The notes under the pieces are model-generated. The model saw only the letters and a program-made list of their open reading frames with translations. It did no database searches and had not been told where the DNA came from. The position numbers and the translations under genes were made by a program. A stretch of 51,822 bases of DNA. Origin: Deltaproteobacteria bacterium (lineage in GTDB: Bacteria; Myxococcota_A; JAADFL01). Positions 16,735-25,562 of this stretch are shown here, piece by piece (position 1 is the first letter of the stretch; each line of letters starts with the position of its first letter). The DNA lies in the NCBI GenBank assembly GCA_013152945.1, contig JAADFL010000151.1, forward strand, positions 1-51,822, written 5' to 3'.

Positions 16735-19700
16735 CTATTCTCCGTACTTTACACAGTCCCGGTCCGCATCGAACCAATCGGTGCACCTTTTCCGTTCACT
16801 TGGATTGGAAGGAACACACCTGCCCTTGCATGGAATGTGCGCACAATCCTCATCAGTGCTGCAAGGCTTGTAGCAGAAACCGGCATCACAAATCATATCG
16901 GCTTCAGGACAAGGGGTGTCCTGGCTACAGGAAATGCTGCCGGGATAATCACACCTCCCCGATGCCGGATTGCACTTGTAGTATGGGCAATCCTGATCGC
17001 TGGAACAGGATTCCTGTTCCAGGGTGTCACAGTTTCCAAGCCCGTTTTCCCTGTGGCACAAGAATCCTGTTTCACAAACCCTGTCCGTGCTTTCCGTATC
17101 AGGGTTGCACGTTATGGAAGGATCGTTGATGCAGGTATGATCCGTTGAGCAGAAATGCTGAGGGCAAGTCAAATCAGTATCGCATTTCCGGGAGGGATCG
17201 TTCAGGCAAACCCGGTAACTGTTGCACATGTTGGGGGGACAATCCATATCGACCTGGCACTGGGTGCCGCTAAGCGCACATGTGCCAAGTCCACTGACAG
17301 GATCGATGTTTTGGCATGGGTTGACCGGGCAATCTCCGGTCTTTTGGCAGTTATCATCCGAAAGGGAGCATTTACTCGCTTTACCGGAGCAAAACCTGTA
17401 TGGACAGTCAATATCACGATCGCAAGGCTCCCCGATCAGGGCATTACATGTATATCCCCGTTCTCCCCTGCAATCTTCGTTACTTTCACAAGGCACTCCC
17501 GTGCATACACCAAGCACGGGCTCACATTTCCGGTTGGGACATTCACGTGAATCCACACAGGGTTGAATTCTGCACTTTTTGAGTTCCGGATCGCAAGGTT
17601 CCACCGGACAATCTCCATCAGCAGTACAAGGCACACCGGCACATATCCCTCCGTGATGGTCTACGCAATGGTGGCTTGCACAAAAATTATTGACACAAGT
17701 ATCTGTCAAATTAGGACAGTCGCTGGCCGAGGTGCAAGGTGTTTGGCAAAGTCCTTGCTCGCACTGTTGACCGGCATCACAATCCGCCGGACTCGTGCAT
17801 TTCTTGTAATCGCCGGGCAGATCTTGTTCGCAGGTTTCACCCGCATTACATGCATAGGACCCGGCGCACGGGCTCCTGCAGAATCCGCTGACACAATCAT
17901 CGTCATTATCCGGATCAGAGTCCCGGTTGTCCGGACAATCGGATGCGACAGTACACGTGGGATACACAGGTTCACAAATTCTTCTCGGACAAAGCCCTGT
18001 AATAGGATCCGGAGTACTTTTTGCCGAGTCCATACAAAGTCCGGTGTCCTTGTTTATCGGGTAAGGCGGGCAATCCTCGTCCGAAGAACATGCGGACCTG
18101 ATAGGATAGATACAATTCTTGACTCCTGTTCGCGGATCCTCTGCACAAGTGAAATGAGGACAGGGAGTATTCTCATCACACTTTTCTCCAAGCGGGGCAA
18201 GGCAGAGATGGTTCGAAGGATCGCATACAAAATGGGGGCACTCCTCATCATCCGAACACCGGGTGGCCACAGGACGCTTGAAGTCTTTCTGTTCCAACCT
18301 GACGACGCCGCTCGGCGGGTACTTCACGTCAGGTTCAGGATATCTTGGTATGTACCTGACCCTTGCACAGGCCACCCTGAATGTTCCATAGTCTTTCGGG
18401 TTGTCCAGCGGAACCTCACCTGCGTACACCATTACATCGTTGAACCCCTTGAGCCCTCCCTTGGTCCTGGCCTGTGTCCCCACGAGCGTGATATTGTCCA
18501 CTTTGAACTGGTAGCAAAACCTGCTTTCGTACACACCGGGCTTTTTCGTAAAATGGTACCTATAAGCACGCTTGGAGAAAAATGCCGCATCATTGGCTCC
18601 CGGGTTGGTATGCCATGCAATCTCGTCACCATTCAAAGAACCATCGAAATCCTTGTCTGTATCGGAATCGTTGTCTACCGGGCTTGTGCCTGCCCTTACT
18701 TCCAGGTTGTCCGGTATTCCGTCGGAATCTGAATCGAACAAATCCGGGCTGGTACCGATGAATCTCTCTTCGCAATCCAAGAGAGTATCTCCATCCCTGT
18801 CCATTCGTTCAAGTGCTGTCCTACAGTCTGCATCGTTCGGGTCGAGCGGATCGAATCCGGAATCTTTCAGCCTTTCCTCGAGGTAATCACTGAAACCATC
18901 CCCATCCGTATCCCGCAATCCCGGATCAGTTCCCAGCATCGCCTCCTGGATATCTACGAGACCGTCACCGTCTGTATCGATATTTTCGTTGATATTCCAT
19001 GCAGGATCCGCATTATCATTGAATACCAGAAACGATCCGTCCTTTACCTCATACATTCTCTTTACCGAGGTAAAATTTATATCAAGGTAGTTTATGCTCT
19101 CTCCATTGGGGAAACTCCTGAATGTTCCTCCTCCTATCTCCGCCATGCTCTGCAACAACTTGTCGGCTTCGGCTTCCACGTACTCGGGCATACCCGTAGC
19201 CAAAAGGGCTGTATGAAAACTTAATTCCCTAACCTTGAACCGGTCTTTCAATCTGACCAGTTCTCTTACTGCATCCCTGATGCTTGCCGGGGTGTTTACA
19301 CCGTTTCCCTGGGGATAGGGGAGCCCGTCTGTTAAAAAAATCACGATATACCTTGACCTAGCCCGTTCCTGGACCGTGTTCATACTCATGTCCATGGCCA
19401 GTGTCGCCTCGGCAAGTCCCAGCGCCGCCTGGTAACTGGTGTTGCCGCCGGCGGCTTGTAAGGAATTGAGAGCTCTCAATAATGAGGGCAGGTCGTTGAC
19501 AAAGCCGAACATGTCGGCGAAGCCGTCTCCATTGGTATCGGCCTGGGTAGAGACATTCGCAGAGCCGGAGAATCTTACGATTGCAAATGACACTCCCGGA
19601 TCATACCGGAATTTCTGTATTACATCCCATACAGCCCTCACCCTGCCCGGATATTCGTTCGGTGAGGGAGGGGGATCTGTCTGTGACATGCTCTGGGAAC

Positions 19701-19908
19701 AATCCACTATGAACATTATCTTGACCGGGAAGTCGAGTTCGTCCGGATACTCGGTGCAGAAATTCCCAATCACCGTCAGCCGGTTGTCGGACTGCATCTT
19801 GCTCGTATCATGTGTTTCAAAGACATCCACATCGGTGCATGCCAAACCCATTGCAGTCAATGCAATGAACAAGGCCAAGACCCGGATGTCAAGCATTTGG
19901 CTTTTCAT
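16735..19908 (-). CDS. VWA/TSP3 lipoprotein with long Cys-rich tail (paralogue 2)
   Basis: A 1057-residue lipoprotein; the ATG at 19908 has GGAGGT nine bases upstream and is preferred over a start seven codons earlier. Lipobox GLAC (Cys 24) is followed by TDVDV. The VWA metal site reads DCSQS (69-73), which still fits DxSxS although the second residue is Cys. TSP3 repeats (about residues 310-430) precede the shared C-terminal beta domain (VDNITLVGTQ). Unlike its paralogues it carries about 510 further residues (DNA 16735-18275) of some twenty short units like D-x-D-CP-x-x-x-C-x-x-x-x-G-x-C, each disulfide-rich. It is likely exposed on the cell surface; the ligand is unknown. Confidence 0.9.
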   Translation of the reverse strand: MKSQMLDIRVLALFIALTAMGLACTDVDVFETHDTSKMQSDNRLTVIGNFCTEYPDELDFPVKIMFIVDCSQSMSQTDPPPSPNEYPGRVRAVWDVIQKFRYDPGVSFAIVRFSGSANVSTQADTNGDGFADMFGFVNDLPSLLRALNSLQAAGGNTSYQAALGLAEATLAMDMSMNTVQERARSRYIVIFLTDGLPYPQGNGVNTPASIRDAVRELVRLKDRFKVRELSFHTALLATGMPEYVEAEADKLLQSMAEIGGGTFRSFPNGESINYLDINFTSVKRMYEVKDGSFLVFNDNADPAWNINENIDTDGDGLVDIQEAMLGTDPGLRDTDGDGFSDYLEERLKDSGFDPLDPNDADCRTALERMDRDGDTLLDCEERFIGTSPDLFDSDSDGIPDNLEVRAGTSPVDNDSDTDKDFDGSLNGDEIAWHTNPGANDAAFFSKRAYRYHFTKKPGVYESRFCYQFKVDNITLVGTQARTKGGLKGFNDVMVYAGEVPLDNPKDYGTFRVACARVRYIPRYPEPDVKYPPSGVVRLEQKDFKRPVATRCSDDEECPHFVCDPSNHLCLAPLGEKCDENTPCPHFTCAEDPRTGVKNCIYPIRSACSSDEDCPPYPINKDTGLCMDSAKSTPDPITGLCPRRICEPVYPTCTVASDCPDNRDSDPDNDDDCVSGFCRSPCAGSYACNAGETCEQDLPGDYKKCTSPADCDAGQQCEQGLCQTPCTSASDCPNLTDTCVNNFCASHHCVDHHGGICAGVPCTADGDCPVEPCDPELKKCRIQPCVDSRECPNRKCEPVLGVCTGVPCESNEDCRGERGYTCNALIGEPCDRDIDCPYRFCSGKASKCSLSDDNCQKTGDCPVNPCQNIDPVSGLGTCALSGTQCQVDMDCPPNMCNSYRVCLNDPSRKCDTDLTCPQHFCSTDHTCINDPSITCNPDTESTDRVCETGFLCHRENGLGNCDTLEQESCSSDQDCPYYKCNPASGRCDYPGSISCSQDTPCPEADMICDAGFCYKPCSTDEDCAHIPCKGRCVPSNPSERKRCTDWFDADRDCVKYGE

Positions 19909-20070
19909 GGGACCTCCATAAAGCCACAAGGGTCACCCGGCAACACCTGCCCGGATCATTCTTCGACCTCGAAGCCTCATCCGCATCACCCGCTTATACC
20001 AACCTGTTCCCGGAAAAAATACCAAAACATATCCTGCCCCCTTTGGATGGATCCCTTTCAGGATGAGTTG

Positions 20071-21921
20071 TCAACGATCCGCCGTGACACAATCTCCACC
20101 CGGAAAGCTTAGATCCAACATTGCGGGATCCTTGAAATCATCATCTTCAATGGTTATCTTGCCGTCAAAAGGCACCTTGTAATCAGGAGCTATGTATTGC
20201 ACCCTGACACAGGCGACCTTGAAGGTGCCCGTGTCCCACGGGTCATCATATGCAGCGACGTCGAACCAAATCAGGATATCATTGTATCCCATGCCATCCA
20301 TATTGTTTCTTTCCTGGGTAGTTACCAGGGATATCTCGTCCACGGTAAACTTGTAGCACTGCCTTCCATTGTTGTCTTTCTCCAAGGCCCCCATTGAATA
20401 CCAGTATCGTTTGTTGTTCCACAGTTCCGGATCTGATTGTGAAGGATTGGACCTCTCCAACAGCTCGTCAGCGTTTCGCCGTCCATCTGCATCAAGGTCG
20501 CCATCCCCATCCGGTTCGAGAGGGTTGGTATTGAATCTTACCTCGTACAAATCAGGAAATCCGTCGGCGTCCGTGTCAACCAGCTTGGGATCGGTTTTGT
20601 ACAATGCCTCCTCGCATGCGTTTAGTCCATCACCGTCACTATCCGACAGATCGTTGCAAGGAACTTCGGGCTTGTCAGGATCAGTCGGATCATAGCCTGC
20701 GGATTTCCATTTCGTTTCAATGAAATCGCTGTAACCGTCATTGTCAGTGTCCGGGTTCAGAGGATCCGTGGCCGGGTCACTCTCTTCCTCCTCCTTGTCA
20801 GGGATACCATCGCTGTCCGAGTCGGGTAAAAACTTATTAATATATGGGAATGCCGTAATATTGCTGACAATGAGATTCTTGGCAGAGTAATTGCGCTTGA
20901 TTGAAGTATAGTCGATACGAAGGAAATTGATCTCTTCACCGGAAGTGAAATCACTGAACGTGCCGTTTCCCTGCCTTGACATCTGTCTTAGCAGGGCCCT
21001 GCCCCGGTCGGGATCGAGATTATAGGCCGCCTCTGCAGCAGCGCACAGGGCAGAGGTGGGATTGCCGTTTTTATCACGGCAGTAGAGAAATGCCGTGTGC
21101 AGCCTCAAATCTCCCACCTTGAAAGCATCTTTGAGGTCCATGATATCATCCACCAAAGCAAAGATTTGGTAATCATTGTTATAGTCCACGCCACCTTCAA
21201 GCAATGGGAAATAACCCTGGCTAACCATGTTGGCGAAGTTGCCCATTTGGAAATCAGTAAGAACCCGGTCGCCCAGGGTGCACGTGACATGCAAATCTTC
21301 GTTGCAAGTCGGCGAATACCTTGGATGGTCCGGCGGCTCTGTGACACATCCGTAACAAACCGGGTCAGGGGTTCCGTCGGAAAAGAATATGATTACGTAT
21401 TTCGTCCTGGTCAACTCGGATCGGTCGGAGTTCATCATGTCCTTCAGCAGTTCCTGGTAGGCTACGCCCAATGCTCCCTGGTAATCAGTCTGTGAATCCG
21501 CCTGGAGCAGTCCGGCTGAACCGAATATGGCTTCCTTGTTTGCAACGCTTCCCGCAGGTTCGAAACCTTCGGTCAAAACGTCAACCTTGCCGTTGAACTT
21601 GATGATATCGAAATAGACCTGTGGGTTGTCCGCAAACTTGTTCACCACGTCTCTGACGGCCTGGGCCCTGTAATCCCCCTCGTCTGTCTGCTGCATGCTT
21701 CCGGAAGCATCTACGATGAACATTATCTTCACGGGAAAATCGGAATCCTGTGGAGGCTTGGAACACACTTCCCCTGAAATCGACAGCAAGTCGTCCACTT
21801 GGGAAACCTTGAACTTGGGCTTGGCTTCAACGTCAGCATCAGTACATGATGACAACATGGAGAAAAGCATTGCCAGCGCCGCTGCCATTGCGAAGTAATT
21901 GAGTTCTGCGACGCGTTTCAT
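20071..21921 (-). CDS. VWA/TSP3 lipoprotein (paralogue 1, first of the cluster)
   Basis: A 616-residue lipoprotein, the most compact of the three paralogues. Lipobox LSSC (Cys 26), then TDADV. VWA domain with FPVKIMFIVDASGSM (metal site 71-75), TSP3 repeats with DSDSDGIPD-type units (around residues 365-480) and a C-terminal beta domain (VDEISLVTTQ). GGAGGTGCCGAA precedes the ATG. The gene faces the 21922-22613 control region, with a strong -24/-12 element about 160 bases upstream. It is likely the first gene of a transcript that runs through the following lipoproteins; a 160-base gap separates it from the next start at 19908. Role inferred as metal-dependent surface binding. Confidence 0.92.
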   Translation of the reverse strand: MKRVAELNYFAMAAALAMLFSMLSSCTDADVEAKPKFKVSQVDDLLSISGEVCSKPPQDSDFPVKIMFIVDASGSMQQTDEGDYRAQAVRDVVNKFADNPQVYFDIIKFNGKVDVLTEGFEPAGSVANKEAIFGSAGLLQADSQTDYQGALGVAYQELLKDMMNSDRSELTRTKYVIIFFSDGTPDPVCYGCVTEPPDHPRYSPTCNEDLHVTCTLGDRVLTDFQMGNFANMVSQGYFPLLEGGVDYNNDYQIFALVDDIMDLKDAFKVGDLRLHTAFLYCRDKNGNPTSALCAAAEAAYNLDPDRGRALLRQMSRQGNGTFSDFTSGEEINFLRIDYTSIKRNYSAKNLIVSNITAFPYINKFLPDSDSDGIPDKEEEESDPATDPLNPDTDNDGYSDFIETKWKSAGYDPTDPDKPEVPCNDLSDSDGDGLNACEEALYKTDPKLVDTDADGFPDLYEVRFNTNPLEPDGDGDLDADGRRNADELLERSNPSQSDPELWNNKRYWYSMGALEKDNNGRQCYKFTVDEISLVTTQERNNMDGMGYNDILIWFDVAAYDDPWDTGTFKVACVRVQYIAPDYKVPFDGKITIEDDDFKDPAMLDLSFPGGDCVTADR

Positions 21922-22079
21922 TTCGGCACCTCCATTTTTTCAAGCAATCATTACTCATTCATTAGTCTATCGAACCAAGCACATAAAATCGAGCTGAACT
22001 ATGCGAGCAGCCGGATACATGCAAAATTTCTTTCAACGCTTTGTGCTTTACCATATTCATCGCAAGTATACATGTGTAC

Positions 22080-22094
22080 GCAATACTCGGGCCA
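22080..22094 (-). promoter_or_regulatory. Sigma-54 (-24/-12) promoter of the VWA cluster
   Basis: Minus-strand TGGCCCGAGTATTGC matches TGGCACG-N4-TTGC at 10 of 11 informative positions, with GG and GC ten bases apart. The transcript would begin near 22068, giving a leader of about 147 bases. The perfect palindrome lies about 250 bases upstream of that point and the half-site stem-loop about 170, the geometry expected for enhancer sites. Confidence 0.65.
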
Positions 22095-22231
22095 TAAAAA
22101 ATATTTCAAAAGCCGTGTACCCAAAAAAGAAAATCAAGCCGGCAAATCGACAACGCATTGAAACTCAAGGTTTTTTTCAGACATGCCGTGATTCTTGAAC
22201 GAACTACTGTCAAGGCTGACAATATCCCACG

Positions 22232-22257
22232 AGGAATAAAGTCTACACTTTATTCCT
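22232..22257. repeat. Ten-base inverted repeat with TCTACA loop
   Basis: AGGAATAAAG (22232-22241) pairs with CTTTATTCCT (22248-22257) around TCTACA. The centre reads GTCTACA, a half-site of the palindrome found at 22317-22338. The hairpin lacks a T-tract. It may be an operator with one recognised half, or a structured leader element of an unseen transcript. Confidence 0.4.
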
Positions 22258-22316
22258 TTGTACCAGGCCCTTATGACAGGATTGTTTAAATACGTTAATA
22301 ATTCCGACATGTTATA

Positions 22317-22338
22317 TGTGTAGACAATAGTCTACACA
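22317..22338. promoter_or_regulatory. Perfect palindromic operator-like site
   Basis: TGTGTAGAC (22317-22325), spacer AATA, GTCTACACA (22330-22338). The 20 bases 22318-22337 are identical, in reverse complement, to 1984-2003. It stands upstream of the -24/-12 element of the VWA cluster and about 200 bases upstream of the plus-strand promoter at 22542, so either or both could be controlled. Confidence 0.65.
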
Positions 22339-22541
22339 CGCCTCCCTTGGACGTCTTTCCTTGAAACAATATTTATTTAAATATAACGTATGGTTGCTTG
22401 TTTGAGCCAATTCCACTATCAATTGTGCGTTGCCAAGGGGCAACAATTGTTCATCCGAATTTGCCGAGTTTGAAGCTTTTTCTTTTCCATGAAAATAATT
22501 TTCCCAGGTAAATGCAGTGATTGGCAATAGTTCTTCGGTAA

Positions 22542-22570
22542 TTGACCGAATTTTGCATACAGTATATTCT
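22542..22570 (+). promoter_or_regulatory. Sigma-70-like promoter of the 22614 lipoprotein gene
   Basis: TTGACC (22542-22547), 17-base spacer, TATTCT (22565-22570). Transcription would start near 22577, leaving about 37 bases of leader that contain the AAGGAG ribosome site before the ATG at 22614. Confidence 0.5.
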
Positions 22571-22613
22571 CTTGATGGTATGAATTTAAGCATTGCCTGA
22601 AAAGGAGTAAGCC

Positions 22614-24173
22614 ATGTTTGCCAAAAATGGAGTTAAATCTTTTAAAATTATTGCTCCGATAATCCTGGTGGCAGTTTTTCTATTTTCATTTTCTTTTATG
22701 CAGTGCAGTTCCAAAAGCAACAATGGATCAGATGCGGACACCGATACAGATACAGATACCGATACAGATACCGATACAGATACCGACACGGACACGGACA
22801 CAGGTGTTTCACTAACCCTGACATGGAGTGAACGCCAGGAGGTAGACCTGGACAATGCGGGTTTGGCCCTGGATATCGCGGCAAGCCGCGACGATTCTTT
22901 TGGAATCGCCTACTACAAGAGGGGGGATGATGCTGGCCTTTGTGAAACTCCTATTCTTGGAGGTCCACCTACACCTGTTCACAGGGACGTGGTCAGCTAT
23001 GCGTGGCTCGAAAACGGTGTATGGCAAAAGGAAGATATCAAACCGGATCTGGAAGACGAGTACCTCACCGGAATTTCTATCGTGTTTTCGAATGATAACA
23101 CCCCCATGGTGGCTTACCTTGGCGGGCAGGAGTCATCGCAATGTTGTGGCGGAAGCGACCTGATAGTCGCCCAAAGAACCGGTCCCGGTGCCTGGACCGA
23201 AACCCCTGTTGTAACAGATTCCAACCAGGCGGCTGCAGGTGCCGCCTGCCCCAAGATGCAGGCAATTTGTGATACCGGGGACACAGTGGGCTTATGGCCG
23301 GATCTTGCTGTTGCTCCGGATGGAACCATCGGCGCCACATATCGTGACATCCATCTTTGCTATGCCAAGGAAGACCAGGACAGCTCGGACCTGGAATATG
23401 CAGCAATGCCGCCGAACGGCGCGTGGAGCATACACCAATGGATAGACATAGCAAGGGGGGCCGGGAACTTCAGCCACCTTGCTTTCGGTCCCGACAACCA
23501 GCCTGCGGTAGCACATTACGACGCCAAGTTCCAAATGCTCTTGTTCGCACGCAGAACCGATGATGGTTGGAGTAACCAGCCTTGCCCCGGCGGGTCGAAC
23601 GATGAGTGCCCTAACGGACAAAAATGTATCCACTTCTATTGTGCCCAGCTTGTTCATACCAAGGCATTCGATCATCCGCCGCCGGAAGGTTCCATGGATA
23701 TGGCAATCGATCCCCAGGGTGGTTTTTTGGTGGCGTACTTCGATCCGGACGAAAAGAGCCTGAGAATGGCCTACTCCCAGGATGGACTTTCCTGGAAGTC
23801 GGGCGTGGTGGATTCCAAGGGTTCGACAGGCTTTTCTCCATCACTGGTATTTGATCCGAATACCGGGAAACCCGGCGTTGCATATTACCGCTGCAGCGAT
23901 TATGAAAAGAACAAGCTGGAATGCAACAGAAATCAGGACGGTGTGTACTTCTCTTATCTGATTGGCGATTATCCGGCAGATGTTACGAACCAGAAAAAAT
24001 GGAAGCGTACAACCGTATCGGCGGATAGCGCAGCGGCGGATGGATTACACCTGTCGGCCGCGGTTCTGTCTGACGGAACCCTTGGTGTGGCCTACTCGTA
24101 CAGTTGGTGGGATCCATCCGGAGGAGGAGAAGGAAAGCTGCACCTGATGTTCAACAAAGGAACATGGAAGTAG
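22614..24173 (+). CDS. Lipoprotein with Asp-Thr linker and propeller-like domain
   Basis: A 519-residue lipoprotein with lipobox FMQC (Cys 31), then a linker of about a dozen Asp-Thr pairs (residues about 40-63), then a long beta-rich domain. Recurring patterns such as SRDDSFGIAYY, GTIGATYRD, QPAVAHYD, GGFLVAYFD and GTLGVAYS resemble blades of a sialidase/BNR-type beta propeller, though no active-site set is seen. AGGAG six bases before the ATG supports the start. The next lipoprotein follows at 24235 in the same direction. The linker probably holds the domain away from the membrane. Function unknown. Confidence 0.87.
   Translation: MFAKNGVKSFKIIAPIILVAVFLFSFSFMQCSSKSNNGSDADTDTDTDTDTDTDTDTDTDTDTGVSLTLTWSERQEVDLDNAGLALDIAASRDDSFGIAYYKRGDDAGLCETPILGGPPTPVHRDVVSYAWLENGVWQKEDIKPDLEDEYLTGISIVFSNDNTPMVAYLGGQESSQCCGGSDLIVAQRTGPGAWTETPVVTDSNQAAAGAACPKMQAICDTGDTVGLWPDLAVAPDGTIGATYRDIHLCYAKEDQDSSDLEYAAMPPNGAWSIHQWIDIARGAGNFSHLAFGPDNQPAVAHYDAKFQMLLFARRTDDGWSNQPCPGGSNDECPNGQKCIHFYCAQLVHTKAFDHPPPEGSMDMAIDPQGGFLVAYFDPDEKSLRMAYSQDGLSWKSGVVDSKGSTGFSPSLVFDPNTGKPGVAYYRCSDYEKNKLECNRNQDGVYFSYLIGDYPADVTNQKKWKRTTVSADSAAADGLHLSAAVLSDGTLGVAYSYSWWDPSGGGEGKLHLMFNKGTWK
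22735..22802 (+). repeat. Hexanucleotide (Asp-Thr) repeat tract
   Basis: In-frame GAY-ACN repeats; a 12-base unit GATACAGATACC recurs without change across 22750-22787. Because each unit is six bases, gain or loss alters linker length but not the reading frame. Confidence 0.8.
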
Positions 24174-24234
24174 TAAAGGCGGCTACTCTGACCGGGGTAT
24201 GAATACAGCCTATACTATATGGAGGAACCGTGTA

Positions 24235-24732
24235 ATGGCGGCAAGAGATATTAAAAGAGGCATCTTGGTTATGGCGGTAACTGCATCGGCCATGCTTATC
24301 GGGGCCTGTGGAGATGAAACAAGCCCTCTTGACGGAAGTGAATGCACGTTGATGAGCTGTAACTTCACCACCATCAAGTGCCAGGGTTTTTTCGACAAGG
24401 ATCAGGGCACGCCGAAAGACTTGAAAGTAATATACTTGAATACAGATGATACAGGTACGACCTATACAGCCGTGATTACCATAGATGTACGAAATATCTC
24501 GCCTGTAACCGGCGCTACCTTCAAGGGTCAGGATATGCTGGACCGGGTCACGCTTTACAGGCCTCCTCCGGGAGAGCCGTGGCCTGTGTTCACCGGCAAC
24601 TCGTGCCATATTTCAAATGGCGGCGACAAGCTTGGAGGAAAATACCAAGGCAAGTGCGGCTTCTTTTTTGATAATGGCAGGACCTTGACTGCCAGGTGGT
24701 CTTGCAAGCTGGAAGAGCCGAAACAAGAATGA
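24235..24732 (+). CDS. Small lipoprotein, unknown function
   Basis: A 165-residue protein with a signal ending in IGAC (lipidated Cys about 25). The mature part of about 140 residues has seven further Cys and alternating strands, and includes an Asn/Thr/Asp-rich beta segment. No family is recognised. The ATG at 24235 is chosen because GGAGG lies nine bases upstream; an in-frame ATG at 24199 lacks a ribosome site. It lies 61 bases after the propeller-like lipoprotein and is likely co-expressed with it. Confidence 0.78.
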   Translation: MAARDIKRGILVMAVTASAMLIGACGDETSPLDGSECTLMSCNFTTIKCQGFFDKDQGTPKDLKVIYLNTDDTGTTYTAVITIDVRNISPVTGATFKGQDMLDRVTLYRPPPGEPWPVFTGNSCHISNGGDKLGGKYQGKCGFFFDNGRTLTARWSCKLEEPKQE

Positions 24733-24809
24733 TTGCAGTTTGAAATTATCGCGATAGAGTTCACTCCGATACCTTACAAATAAAAGTGCTGAACAAAAAA
24801 GGATTCAAG

Positions 24810-25511
24810 ATGAGGGCAAAAAAAACTCTCGTGTCATGGAGCAGCGGCAAGGACAGTGCATGGACACTTCATGTTTTACAGCAGGATCCTGAAATAGATG
24901 TAGTTGGCCTGTTCTGTACCATCAACACCAAGGCTGATCGTGTGGCCATGCACGCCGTGCGGACAAACCTGCTGAATCGGCAAGCAAAGAGCCTTGGTTT
25001 GCCTATCGAACTGATCGGCTTGCCCAATCCATGCACGAACAAGGATTACGAGGAGATAATGGCCGTTTTCGTGGACAAGTCAAAGGCCCGTGGCATCGAG
25101 CAATTCGCGTTCGGCGACCTGTTTCTTGAAGATGTACGTACGTACCGGGAAAAGCACCTCCTTGGCACGGGCATCAAGCCGATCTTTCCTCTTTTTGGAA
25201 AACAAACGCCGGGGCTTGCAAGGGAGATGATAGCAGGTGGACTGGAGGCGGTCATAACCTGCGTAGATCCGAATCAGGCCCCGGAAAACTTGATCGGAAG
25301 GCAATACAACGAGGAATTATTCGCTGAATTACCCGAAAAAGTGGATCCGTGCGGTGAAAACGGCGAATTTCACACCTTTGTTTCCAACGGCCCGATGTTT
25401 GAATTTCCTTTGGAAATCAAGGTCGGCGAGATAGTTCAAAGGGATGGTTTTCTATTCGCCGATATATTACCTGCCCTGGACAAACAAAGCCGGACAAGTC
25501 CGGATACGTAA
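24810..25511 (+). CDS. Dph6-like ATP pyrophosphatase (DUF71 / diphthine-ammonia ligase family)
   Basis: A 233-residue soluble protein of the N-type ATP pyrophosphatase fold. SWSSGKDSAW near the N-terminus is the PP-loop that binds ATP, and the C-terminal CGENGEFHTF followed by NGP is the signature of the Dph6/MJ0570 family. In archaea and eukaryotes Dph6 amidates diphthine on elongation factor 2. Bacteria lack diphthamide, so the substrate here is unknown. ATG at 24810 has AAGGA upstream; an ATG eight codons earlier is possible. The gene stands alone between two lipoprotein genes and converges on the next one. Confidence 0.88.
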   Translation: MRAKKTLVSWSSGKDSAWTLHVLQQDPEIDVVGLFCTINTKADRVAMHAVRTNLLNRQAKSLGLPIELIGLPNPCTNKDYEEIMAVFVDKSKARGIEQFAFGDLFLEDVRTYREKHLLGTGIKPIFPLFGKQTPGLAREMIAGGLEAVITCVDPNQAPENLIGRQYNEELFAELPEKVDPCGENGEFHTFVSNGPMFEFPLEIKVGEIVQRDGFLFADILPALDKQSRTSPDT

Positions 25512-25562
25512 AAAAACCATGATCCGACGTTTGATTTGCTGAAATCGAAAAACGCTTGACCG

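Larger units (their letters stand above)
21922..22613. other. Divergent control region
   Basis: A 692-base region between the minus-strand VWA cluster and the plus-strand lipoprotein gene. It contains a -24/-12 element on the minus strand (22080-22094), a ten-base-arm stem-loop with GTCTAC inside (22232-22257), a perfect GTAGAC-N4-GTCTAC palindrome (22317-22338) and a sigma-70-like promoter on the plus strand (22542-22570). An open frame on the minus strand at 22312-22593 lacks a ribosome site and overlaps these elements, so it is not called. Confidence 0.7.

Noticed and set aside
19961-19974. CTTCGA-CC-TCGAAG inverted repeat between two VWA genes
   Set aside because: Short, single occurrence, no T-tract; could be chance.
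22312-22593. 93-codon open frame on the minus strand
   Set aside because: No ribosome site; it overlaps a sigma-70-like promoter and a perfect palindrome; no recognisable domain.
24190-24205. GG-N10-GC sequence upstream of the 24235 gene
   Set aside because: Only about 6 of 11 consensus bases match; this is near chance for a -24/-12 element.
25528-25554. Bulged hairpin between convergent genes, possible terminator
   Set aside because: The stem needs a three-base bulge and the nearest T-run on the minus strand is about ten bases away; too weak to call.
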